Of a stretch of DNA of 64,000 bases, positions 24,720-34,491 are shown in pieces. Under the pieces are notes generated by a model, which ran no database searches, had not been told where the DNA came from, and was given only the letters and a program-made list of their open reading frames with translations. Made by a program: the position numbers and the translations under genes. Numbering within the stretch: the stretch's first letter is position 1; every line of letters begins with the position of its first letter. Source of the stretch: Amoebophrya sp. A120 (Eukaryota > Sar > Dinophyceae > Syndiniales > Amoebophryaceae); the NCBI GenBank assembly GCA_905178155.1, contig CAJINV010000020.1:372001-436000 (forward strand), written 5' to 3'.

Positions 24720-25990
24720 CTACTTCAATGCCTTTATACGACTGCAGAAGACCACAACGCGGCGCAAAACGCTGCCCCGGGGGCCGCAGCCATGCGAACC
24801 AGGCCGAGCTGACCCGCCGCGGCGTTGACCTGAGGGAGGAGGTTTCGCGCCGTTCCTACCTGCGGCGCCGACCACGCAGCGCCGCGGCCCCCCCCGCCGG
24901 CCGCGGAAAGCGTACGCACCTCCCGACGCGGCAAACTCCTGACCGAGTTGCTGCGCGGCTATTGCAGCGCCCTGCTTTTCAGTTTGACGCGTGGAGGCGA
25001 GGCCGCCCTGCCCGAAGTTTCGCCGGAAAGCAATGCCCTGCGAGGCCCGCTGCGGTGCTTCTTGCGCGATCGGCGCGAGCGATGCCCCCAAGGATTTCGC
25101 TGGTGGCGCGCTCGCTCCCCGAGCCCCCCGTGCGGCGCAGACTCCCAACACAAGAATAATCGAAGCGAAAGGAGCGGACTTCTCGACGGAGGTCACGCGG
25201 GCCAAAGAAAAAGAAACCCCGGAGGGCTCGCCGGCGTATTGGGCGAGTATTTATCGGCCGGCGCCTTCCTGAGTTCATTCAGGACGCTGCGCGCAAGGCG
25301 GCACGGAGGCGCCAAAACAGAGGGGCGCCCTGTGGCTCGAGTGTGTCGGGGAAGCGAGGAGGGAGCTGGGTTCCTAGGGCCCTCAGAACGATGCGTGGCC
25401 CGGAATGAAAGCGAAGGCGGGAAGCGGGCCCGGGTACTCTACGAACACGGGACGGGGGCCCCTGTCACGATAGAGCAGCTTGCCGGGTCCTACATGAGGC
25501 GCGAGGGCGAGAGGCCGCATAAGGGCCCAGTCGTGCAGCTGCGGCGTCCAGGCGATGCCCTCCGCGGTGCTGTGCCGCCAGAACAAGGAACGCAAGCGCG
25601 GGCCCTCCTCGGGCCTCCTGCTCCAGGGCCGGCATTTAGCAAGCCAGCGCGCGGTGGCTCAGCATGCCGACGCGCGTCAGGCGGCGGGGCCGCCGCCGGG
25701 TGAAAGTCAGCGCACGCCGCCCGCGCCTGGGGCCCGCCGCCCGCCCTTCGGGGGCGGGGTGCGGTGCGTGCGATGCGGCCGCCGCCGGCGCTCGCACGCG
25801 CGGGCCACCAAGCCGTGCCGCGCGGCCAAGGGTAAGTAGCGCCCGCCCAGGGCTTTGCAATTCATCGGTGCGGCCGGGCGCGCCCTGTCTCCGGCCGCGT
25901 GTTCGGGCGTTTGCGCGCCGGTCCGGGGAGCCGGACCGGAGGGCCGCGCCCAGTGAAAAGCATCGGCGTGAACTCGCGACCGCCGCCTAT
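24720..25990. other. GC-rich island of unlike composition
   Basis: Visibly far richer in G and C than the genes on either side (long runs such as GGCGCCGACCACGCAGCGCC), with sharp edges near 24720 and 25990. Open frames exist on both strands (for example + 24948-25703 and minus 25595-25383), but none was recognised. It could be inserted foreign DNA, a decayed gene or a GC-rich repeat. Confidence 0.45.
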
Positions 25991-26219
25991 GCGGCTGGCT
26001 ATATTTGGATGGTGTTATGTCTATGTGCTCGTGTTTGTAGTCAATGCGCGACACCGGAAGGGCCGACGCGTGGTCTTTCCCCCACTGTAACGACTGTCAG
26101 CGCCATTGTGTCTTCTTCTAGCTCATGACGGCCGTGTGCGCTGGTATGTATCCGAGTGCTAGTGATGCAGCATGCGACGTTTGTCAGCGAGACATTGAGA
26201 CACAACAAGACAAAATAGA

Positions 26220-27701
26220 ATGCCCTCGTCCCCCGACACGGCACCGGACTTTTCGTCCCGGGCTCTGCCGCCCGCGGAACCGAGTACCTTGGCTTCCGAC
26301 AGACGGAAAAAATGGTGGCTGGGTGTGGCCTACATCCTGATTGTTGCGGTCATTTGGACGGCGGCGAGTGTTTTGAAGCAGTTTATCTTCCACACCATGG
26401 AGTTTAACCACCCGCTGTTTGTGACCGTGTTCTGCAACGCATGCTATGTCGTGCAATTTTTCTCTGTGTTTGTCGTCACGTGGAGAGGGAAACAGAAAAA
26501 AAGTGGACAAGCGGCCCGCAGTGCGGAAAGACGTGGAGATGACAAGAGCCCTGCTGTTGATCCGGAGAACCCAGACGAGGAAGCTGACTGGCCAACAGCG
26601 CAGTACAACGAGAACGCTCAACATAGTCCGGGAGGAGCGGTATCGTCTTCAGAAATCGGCGTAGCGGTCGATCAGCCAGCAGTACTACCTCATCTAGCAG
26701 GGATCACAGTCGCAGACGACAACACAACAACTGCCACAGACGGAACAAGTACAGCAACAAGCACCTTCGAAAGACCACTGATAGCCAATCAGGGAACGAC
26801 AAATCATAATCACGAAACAAACATATTAACCGAACAGCGGCCGAGAATTTGGGACCGACGGCACGCTTTTCTCGCACTGTTGATCTCCCCGATCTGGTTC
26901 ATCGCGCAGTGGAGCTACGCGCAAGGCCTGAATTTGACCAGTGTCACCTCCTCGACGGTGATATCCACAACGAGTTGCGTGCCGACGTTTTTGCTGTCGC
27001 TCTTGTTTCTGCGAGAAAAACAGACCGGGGCGAAGTGGCTCGGCGTCATTTTCTGCGTTGTGGGAAATGTGATTGTCGCACTGTCATCATCCGGTGCGCC
27101 GGGTGGAGAAGCGAGTACAACAGGAACCACTTCCGGTGAAGCGAACAACAAGCCGACTACCATGTCATCTGATACAACTGCAGCTACCTCTAGTACTTCC
27201 AGCAAAGAGGACGAACTCTTTCTCTTCCTACTTTCATCGTCCCAAACAACTTCCGGTGCTAAAGACGCGACCCTGGTCGGGGACGTTCTGTGCCTCATCA
27301 GCACGGTGTTCTACGCCAGCTACGTGACGATTATCAAAAAGCACGTGACGAAACCCCTCTGGCTGTTCGCGTACCTAGGGCTGTACGTGTTCATTATCGG
27401 GTTCCCCTTGGCTTACGCGTTCGACCCCGAGCCTTTCCACGAATTAAACTGGACGATTGTCGGGCTACTACTTCTGAACGGCATCGGCGACAACGTGTTG
27501 GCGCAGTACTTCTGGGCCTACGCCGTGCTGTACAGTTCGCCGACCGTGGCGACCGTCGGACTGTCTTTCACGATACCGCTTTCCATGCTGTCCGACTTGT
27601 TCTTCAGCAGCGTCGGGGTGAGTATATGGCAAGTGCTGGCGGCGATAAGTGTCACTTTTGGATTCGTGATCTTGTCGATGAACAGTAGCAGCTCTGCGTG
27701 A
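26220..27701 (+). CDS. SLC35F5-like nucleotide-sugar/drug-metabolite transporter (493 aa)
   Basis: A single open exon encoding a polytopic membrane protein. About ten hydrophobic segments begin with WWLGVAYILIVAVIWTAASV. The pattern fits the DMT superfamily, SLC35F (DUF914) branch: EFNHPLFVTVFCNACYVVQF early, ISPIWFIAQWSYAQGLNLTS and SVTSSTVISTTSCVPTFLLS in the middle, LLFLREKQTGAKWLGVIFCV, then a second EamA repeat (TVFYASYVTIIKKHV; YAVLYSSPTVATVGLSFTIP). Two Ser/Thr-rich cytosolic loops (~residues 95-205 and 285-345) are longer than usual. SLC35F members are secretory-pathway or plasma-membrane transporters with poorly known substrates. No intron or introner is present. Confidence 0.87.
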   Translation: MPSSPDTAPDFSSRALPPAEPSTLASDRRKKWWLGVAYILIVAVIWTAASVLKQFIFHTMEFNHPLFVTVFCNACYVVQFFSVFVVTWRGKQKKSGQAARSAERRGDDKSPAVDPENPDEEADWPTAQYNENAQHSPGGAVSSSEIGVAVDQPAVLPHLAGITVADDNTTTATDGTSTATSTFERPLIANQGTTNHNHETNILTEQRPRIWDRRHAFLALLISPIWFIAQWSYAQGLNLTSVTSSTVISTTSCVPTFLLSLLFLREKQTGAKWLGVIFCVVGNVIVALSSSGAPGGEASTTGTTSGEANNKPTTMSSDTTAATSSTSSKEDELFLFLLSSSQTTSGAKDATLVGDVLCLISTVFYASYVTIIKKHVTKPLWLFAYLGLYVFIIGFPLAYAFDPEPFHELNWTIVGLLLLNGIGDNVLAQYFWAYAVLYSSPTVATVGLSFTIPLSMLSDLFFSSVGVSIWQVLAAISVTFGFVILSMNSSSSA

Positions 27702-28294
27702 TCGGGAATTTTCTTCAAAAAACAAAGCCGTTGGTCGCTTTTCAACCGAAAGAACGAGATTGATAAATGAACCGCTTCATCTCCGAGAGAGCTGCCGACG
27801 TCTTGGCACTTTTTTCGCAAGAATGTTTTTTTGGCCTGTACGACGAACAAACAGCACGAATTATGTACGATGAGTAAAAAGGCCGCGTTCTCAAATTGGA
27901 AATCGCTATCATTTCGCCCTGAGTCTTTGGATGGGTACTGATGAAAAAATCGGTGTATGTTCCTATCGTGTACCAGCAGGTCCCCCACCCCGCACTAGGC
28001 CCAACCCGTTTTCGAAATACCCCCCAAGGAAAATACGTGATTGAGTTGTGCAAAAAGTTCGTCCGCAATCGCCCATACGCATACCATGATTGCTTTTTGC
28101 CGGTTTATGTATCCCATTCGCTACCCCTTGTCTACTTTATCGCTTAATATCACCTCCCCACGCATTTGGGTTAGTACTTATTTCTACACTTAGATGAGAA
28201 GCACCATTATAACAGCCCCTCTCTGGTACTGGTGACCTCGTCATCCTCAATCTCCCAAAAGGAGTACCATTTATCACTTCCCAACCTCTACAGA
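27702..28294. other. Intergenic, no gene seen
   Basis: Spacer between the transporter stop and the TMEM151-like start. The frame of the next gene is open back to 28232 but lacks an ATG before 28295. Confidence 0.5.
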
Positions 28295-30241
28295 ATGCCG
28301 GTCCAGGATCTCGACCTCCAAGCGGTCGCGGAACCGCACGATTTTTTCGCGCCGCCGGAATCTCGGGAGGACCGCGAGGCGCTGGGCTGTGGCTCCGTTT
28401 TCATGACGGTGCTCCTCTGGGTATCCTTACTCTCAAGCGGAGTGTATTTCTACTCGGATAGCTACAATAGGAGTTACCTCCTGTCCCTCGTCGGACTGAG
28501 CGACCCGCCGCGAGCAAGCAGGCCCTTTGTGGACATAGATGAGTCGTCCCCGTTTATTTCAACACAACTTCATCCCGCCCGAGATCGCTATTACGGAGCA
28601 GACAACTATTTTGACGACACTCAACAGCTCCGCACCACCGGTACAACTAGTTCGTCTACGTTCGGCAACGAATTCCTGCTAGACGCGTCCTCTCGAGAGG
28701 ACACCACGCACCAAACTATCCTGGTTTTTCTCGCGGTGATTTACTTCGCCTATCTCCTCCACGCGTGCTGCTGTGCGACGACAGCGGATTACGTTGCCAA
28801 CGTTTACAGCGAGTCGGAGTTCGAGGCGTATCTAAACGAGGTAAAATCGTCCAAGCCGCGAATAACGTGGAGCATCCGGTGCTACCACTACGAAACGCGG
28901 TACGAAACGACGCACGAGACGGACTCTGAGGGCCGCACCCGCACCAGAACGCAGAGCAAGAGAGTCGAGGTCACGACGCACCGGGCGCAGGAACGGTTTC
29001 CGGTTTCTTTTTCCTTGGATCACACCTTCACCTACACGGAAAAGGTGCGAGCGAGGCTCCGGGCGGTGGCTTTGCGACGGGCAGCGGCCGTGGAAAGGAT
29101 ACGGAATAGTGGGATTCTGGCGAATCCTGCTGGTGATAATGCTAGTGGTGCATCAACATCCTCGCAACCGCTGAGGCAGTTTGTCGACGGGGATGACCCA
29201 GGGCAGGAGAATACTATCACAAGGGGACGACAAGCGGCAGCCGGGGGAAATGATAACCGAGAGGACGAATCTGAGATGGACGTGTGCGTGATCTGTATGG
29301 ACCGCCCCGCGTTGTTTAAGTTTCTCCCCTGCAACCACCAAATTGTCTGCGGCTCGTGTGGGAACGAGTGGATGCAACAGAACGGCACGTGCTGCATCTG
29401 CCGGGAGACGGTGAACGAGTGCGTGGACGCGGCCGTGTTGGAACAAGTGGAGCAGTTTCTGAACAATAGCGCGCGTGGTGCAGGAGGAGCTCCTGGTGCT
29501 GGGGGTTCTTCCTCTAGTAACCCACTGCTATCGCAGTTTCAGTCCGGCGGGACAACAACAGGAGCATTTGGAGTCAATTCGACCTCTGCTCGCAGTGCAA
29601 CCACAAGCGTGTCCTTCATCCTGGTCGAATTTCCCTTGGACTTAAAACCGCGAGATTCCACGACCCGAAATCGGATCGAAAGGATGAAAAATGACTTTTA
29701 CCGGCGCAACCGTTGGGACACGCATCAGGAAACGTCCGAGTCGAAAGGGTTAGACTTCAAGTACTAGACGGAAAAATGCCCCCTCCCCATATTAAAACAC
29801 AATTTCTGATGCTGGATTTGAATACACAAATCACATTTGTGTTGCAGTAGAGGACTGCACGCAGATCCTAAGCCTAGGCAAGGGCCTTTTGGTCTAGGCG
29901 TCTAGCATGGTACACGGTTACTCTGTAGGCCTTACAGCATTACAAAGCGCCTGCATAACGCGGCGGACAGCCTGTGTGTGCCTTCTTGCAAGACAGACCC
30001 GATCTGTGGTCATAAATGCGCATCACGTGATGGGCTTTCAATATGGGGAGGAGGGACTTTGCCTTGCAATATCAAGTTCCTGGCCCGGGTGTCGTTTTAC
30101 CCGGGGAGCCGAAAACCACCGTGGTTGAGCAAGTGGCGGTACTACGTCTTCAGCCTTTTTGGTTTCGCTTTGTACTACCGCTATCGATTACTGCATTCTG
30201 GGAGGAAGGAAAATTGGTGGGTCACGAAGAGATTTTCGTGA
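28295..30241 (+). CDS. TMEM151-like membrane protein with an inserted RING finger (543 aa)
   Basis: Exons 28295-29761 and 30077-30241, split by a family-C introner. Two hydrophobic segments (~residues 30-53 and ~142-165) lead into ITWSIRCYHYETRYETTHET and a basic, Thr-rich TRTQSKRVEVTTHRAQE stretch, the typical TMEM151 core. At ~330-373 is a RING of the C3HC4 type: CVICMDRPALFKFLPCNHQI, then CGSC and CCICRETVNE. After the RING the TMEM151 pattern resumes: NDFYRRN, GLDF, then VSFYPGSRKPPW and a last membrane helix. That last part lies only in the second exon and appears only if the introner is removed at its TCAAG repeats; read through, the frame stops at once (FKY stop). The RING suggests ubiquitin-ligase activity on an internal membrane (inference). 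Start chosen as the first ATG. Confidence 0.82.
29762..30071 (+). mobile_element. Introner, family C
   Basis: Left end TACTAGACGGAAAAATGCCC, right end inverse (GGGACTTTGCCTTGCAATA), inner CTCCCCATATT and AATATGGGGAGG, between direct repeats TCAAG (29757-29761 and 30072-30076). Removing 315 bases restores the conserved C-terminus of the TMEM151-like protein. Confidence 0.92.
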
Positions 30242-30800
30242 GAAATAAGTATAATAAAACTAAAACGGCTAGTGTTTGTTCATACATCATCTCTCCCACG
30301 TAAGAAATTGAATTTACCTCAGTTGATTCCTAGTTTCTCCAACAGGGTGCAATGAATTTGTTTTTACATGCTCATGATGAAAGTCAAAAACTGTGTGAAA
30401 ATTAAAGACTCTGGCACTTCAGCGCCCAGGCAGAGGTTGCTGCGTTTCTTTTCAAGATTACCATGGCACGAGACCAACCATCCTAGCGATTACTATATCA
30501 AACTTCGCACGAAGTAGGCGAAGCAAGCGGGGCCTTCGCTCATGCTACGTTAGGAATTTGTGTTCGCAAGAAGGTGTATACTAAAATAGTTTCACGTGAC
30601 AAGGAGGGGACGGAGCAGTACTGAGGATGCGCGTGAAATCGAGCGAGGTAGTGGGTAGATAAGAGAACAGCAAGAGTAGTAGGATCACCAAATGCAACTT
30701 TCCAGAATCATTCTCATACGCATCGCGACGACTTACTAGCCAGACGATAGCGCAAAGAGGAGCGCACAAGAATACTACAGGAGGTACGCGAAGGAACACC
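30242..30800. other. Intergenic, no gene seen
   Basis: AT-rich spacer between the TMEM151-like stop and the next start. No coding pattern on either strand. Confidence 0.5.
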
Positions 30801-33660
30801 ATGATGACAACTTTGGCTCCGGTTATTTCTTGCGCAGGCTTCCGGCCTAGAGCAGTACGTTTCTTGCTGTGTACTTTCCTGTTGCAACTCCTGCCACCGC
30901 ATTATGCAATATCTCTGGGCATGAAGTTGAAGCACAGGTCGTACCAGCCGATTTTGCCGATCTCCGTGCGGACGCGCGATGGACGGCGACCACCAGCAGG
31001 GGCGCCGCCTGTACAACACATCATGGCTAGTAGTGCTATGATAGCCGCACAGGCTAGTAATTTTGGCGCAACATCTACAACCTCGGCGTCAAGTGCCGCG
31101 GGAGTGCTAGGTGCGTTCAATTCAGTAGGGGGACCACCTCCCGCTTCGAACTTGCAGCGCTCTTTGCCTTTTGACCGCCTCGAGCCCCCTCGTTCGGTGC
31201 AGCTGCCATCCAGTCCAGATGCAGCCACTAGTTCGTCGACACGCGGCACTGTCAGCGATGGCCCGGCAGCTCCGTTGAATGCAGGGGCGACGTCGACGTC
31301 GAGTCATCTGACCGGAAACTCTGGCAGCGAGGGGAACAATGATAGTGACACAGATGACCGCGACTCGGATAATTCAGGTTCCATGTCCAGCAGGAGCAGT
31401 TCGGGCATCAGTACCGTTTCAGAATCTGAAGACAGCGAGGACGACGAGGACAGCCTCGGCAACGACCTAACCCCCGAGCAGGTCCGGGCGGATCTCCGCC
31501 CTACCACAACTACCCCGCCAGACGCGCAGCACCGCTGTTTTGTTTGTCTAGAAGACGACAAAGACCGTCCGCTGCTCCGGTTTTGCGGCCGATGCAACGC
31601 GAGGTGCCACAGCGACTGCTGGCAGGAGCACCGAGCGACTAAAGTACACGTGTCCGGGATCTACCGGGACAGTCCCTACGAGGTCGGGTCCGCAGTCAAG
31701 TGCCCGCTGTGCCGCGGGATGCTCCTGGGCGTCGCGCGGGAGAAGGTCGCACTGCTCTTCCCGCACGACTTGTGTACGAATCAGATCGCGGCGACGGCAG
31801 TCCTGAATTGGTACACCCCGCCCCCAAGGAACGGCCGCAGACCGCCGAGCGAACCGTGGGAGGAAATGCTGTTAGCGATCCTGCTCGGCAGCAGCGAACC
31901 GGAGCGGATTTACCCCATGCGGGGGTCGAAGCGGTATAAAGAATTGAGTAACATCCTTTACCGGAGGGAGGCCGCAGAAGATTTGCCCTGGCTCCGGAAA
32001 CTTTTCAAAAAGTACAACTCCGCTGTGCACGAGCCGCGGGATACGAGCAGGACGGCGAGAAGACATCAACATCAGCGAGAGGCGACCGTTTGGAAGGTGC
32101 GGAGGTGCAATGAGCGGATTCTACAGAGGTGGTTCGAGAAAAAGCAACGGGAGAAGGAGGAACGCCAAAATAGGAGCCTTCTGAACTACGCCAGAACCAT
32201 TGCAGTTTCCTCAGTGGACCTGGACGACGATGAGAGAAGCAATGACGACGATGTCGAAGGTGGGAACTACACTGGCAGCAGCAGCAGCATCAAACTCGGC
32301 CGCCCAGCAGCGAACAAGAGATCATGTCTACACCCGGTCGCGAAGTTTTTCTCTACTAGTATGAGAACATCAACCGCGCCGGATCATGGTCAAAATTCCC
32401 GCGCCGGCGAACAGGAGAGCAAGAGCTCTGATCATGTTCGCCACTGTGCTCGGTTTTCTACACTCCTGGCAAGAAATCTGGCGCAAAACTGCTGGACTTT
32501 GACCGACAGTTGTTGCTGCTGCGGCGACTCATCGGCAAGAAATGACCCGAAGCAACTCTTCAACCGCGGACAAGATTTTTTGCACCGGACAATGCCGCAC
32601 GCGGCCGTCCATGTAGGGAACGCAAAAGTACTATCGTGGATTAGTATGCGGTTTGTGCATCATGATATTAACAAGGAAAATGCAAATGATATGAGTTATG
32701 GACTTCGGCATGCATATTCCGATAGCACCAAATCACAGCTGTCATGCATCGTTGCAATCCGTACGACCGCGATAGTACTCTTTGGCACAGGATACCCGGC
32801 CTGCGACCGTAACTGCGAGTGTGCGGGGTTCTGCCTGGTCTTGGGCGTTGCGGGGACTGCGACGGCCGCCAGCTACGCCACGGAGCAAATGGACTGTGTC
32901 TCCTGTTGTTTCTCCGCCACGGGTCTCTCCTGCGCGGGGCTTCTGGCCCCCCGAATCCTGTGCTACGCGTGTTACTGGGGGCACCAGTGCGGCGCGTTCA
33001 CGGGCGAGGACTGTGCGCGGTGCGTGAACGCGTCCTCGTGGAGTTGGTTGCGAACTGCTTACAACACGATTTGCTGCACGAAGAACCCGCAACTACGACT
33101 ACCAACAGTCCGGGAGGAAAGAAAAGCCTTCGAGAAGGAGCAGCGGACGCGGGAGAAGGAGCACGATCTCTCACGGCTGTTGCAGATCGACTACCCGTTG
33201 AGCATGCGGCGGCGGGACTGCCTGCAGCGCCTCGACGGTTGCGAGTTTGCACCCTGTTGCTGCTGTCCCCAGGTTATCGTAAGGAAAAATCCCCCCTCCC
33301 CATATCGAAAACGTATCCGTCTGAAAATTTGTGATGCGCATTTGCGACCTCAAATCCTGTCTGTCTTGCAAGAAGGCAAGTCCAGAAAGCGTTCCGCATT
33401 TTGCAGGCGGTTTGTGATGCTGTTTGGCTTAGTTAGAGCATACACGTTTGTCATGCTAGGCGCCTACGTCAAAACCTCTCGACTGAGGCTTGCCATATGC
33501 CTGCATTTCTCTACTGCAAGACAAATCTGATTTGTGTATGGAAATCCAGCATCAGAGCCTTCCTTCGTTTCGATATGGGGAGGGGGGATTTTTCCTTTTG
33601 ATACAGGTGGGGCTTTGCTGTTTAGACGCGTGGGAGGAAGCGACGAAAGCGGCGGGTTGA
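30801..33660 (+). CDS. RING-like zinc-finger, Cys-rich membrane protein (~793 aa)
   Basis: Exons 30801-33274 (probably with a 147-bp introner at 32632) and 33609-33660. The N-terminus has a basic region and a hydrophobic core (FLLCTFLLQLLPPHYA), so a signal peptide or anchor is likely. Residues ~90-240 are Ser/Asp-rich. Near residue 244 is a RING-like zinc finger: HRCFVCLEDD, then FCGRCNARCHSDCW and VKCPLCRGMLLG, most like RING-CH/E3 folds with atypical spacing. A Lys/Arg-rich helix region (QRWFEKKQREKEERQ) follows. Near the C-terminus is a Cys-rich hydrophobic stretch (ECAGFCLVLGVAG; MDCVSCCFSATGLSCAG). After the family-C introner the frame ends CCLDAWEEATKAAG. A membrane ubiquitin ligase is a reasonable guess. 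Confidence 0.65.
32632..32773 (+). mobile_element. Candidate introner, family I
   Basis: Starts TATCGTGG and ends CCGCGAT, between direct repeats AGTAC (32627-32631 and 32774-32778). Element plus repeat is 147 bp, so both removal and read-through stay in frame. The inside (GCATCATGATATTAAC, TCATGCATCGTTGCAATCC) is AT-rich with introner-like motifs, unlike the Cys-rich coding sequence around it. Confidence 0.6.
33275..33603 (+). mobile_element. Introner, family C
   Basis: Starts TATCGTAAGGAAAAATCCCC and ends GGATTTTTCCTTTTGATA, between direct repeats CAGGT (33270-33274 and 33604-33608). Removing 334 bases shifts the frame so the Cys-rich protein ends CPQVGLCCLDAW. Read through, it gives ~80 unrelated residues. 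Confidence 0.9.
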
Positions 33661-34491
33661 CTGGTGTTGATCAGACCCCGGATCGATGAAGTTTCACTGC
33701 CTTAGTTGTTTGTACACAAGACAATGTGCCATGGATCATGGTGTCGGTAAAAATTTGCTTGTGAATATAGGTTATTTCACTTGAAAGATTGTTCGAAGTC
33801 GTCAGGTAAAATTGCATTTTGCTGCACGGAGGTCGTGACCTTCCGAGTTACGTCGCTATTGATTGTTTGAAAAACGAAAGGAATACAGATAGATTTTGAT
33901 GTTTTTGCGAAACGAATACTTGGATACTTTGTTTTTAGAGCGGTAATGGCTCATCTCTCGTTTTTGTCGTCAGCGAAATGTTTCAACCAAAACTTTAGAT
34001 TTTCTGCTAACTTTCGAAATTATGAATCGAGTTGTCATACTCAGACACATACTCAGGCGTGCTTTTTGCAACGCCGTCACGACGGGAAAAGGCAGTTCGT
34101 GTGGTCCACGCGACGGACGGCCTTCCGTGCCTTTGAGAAATCTCTCATGGCCCTCTTCGACCGTTCAAAGTATCATTTATTTTTCGTTTACTCTGAGCGT
34201 ACTCGTTGTATTGAAGGAAGTTTCACACATTCATACGTGAGCGCACCGTCGAGGACTACGAGCTGTCTGTTTGGTTTTGGCTTCGTTGTTTTCGTCTTCG
34301 TTTTTGCGAGAAAGGTGTGCCACTTTTACTTCCCCAATCGTTCGCGTGTTTGGCGGTTTGTGTGTGAGCAGTAAGTAGGGCAGGCTACGTACCGGATGAA
34401 AGTTTATAGTTATGTTGTAAACTACATGGTCAATAAGGGTCGCCACTAGTTTTCAGTGGGAAAAAGAGAAATCAAAAAGGTCGTGCCCATC
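33661..34491. other. Intergenic, no gene seen
   Basis: AT-rich spacer. A 142-codon + strand frame (33946-34374) is open but has no coding bias and is rich in Phe, Arg and Ser from pyrimidine-rich DNA. It is more likely leader or spacer. Confidence 0.45.

Larger units (their letters stand above)
23363..26219. other. Gene-poor region with TIR element and GC-rich island
   Basis: This is the longest stretch without a recognisable gene. It holds a ~1 kb element with terminal inverted repeats (23611-24583) and a GC-rich island (~24720-25990). Several frames of 90-250 codons are open on both strands of the island, as expected from very high GC. None shows a recognisable motif. Confidence 0.6.

Noticed and set aside
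24948-25703. A 251-codon + strand frame in the GC-rich island
   Set aside because: High GC removes stop codons on all frames. Other frames on both strands are equally open and no domain pattern is visible.
33946-34374. A 142-codon + strand frame before the long low-complexity gene
   Set aside because: Its composition reflects T-rich spacer DNA, there is no ordered motif, and no splice phase links it to the gene.
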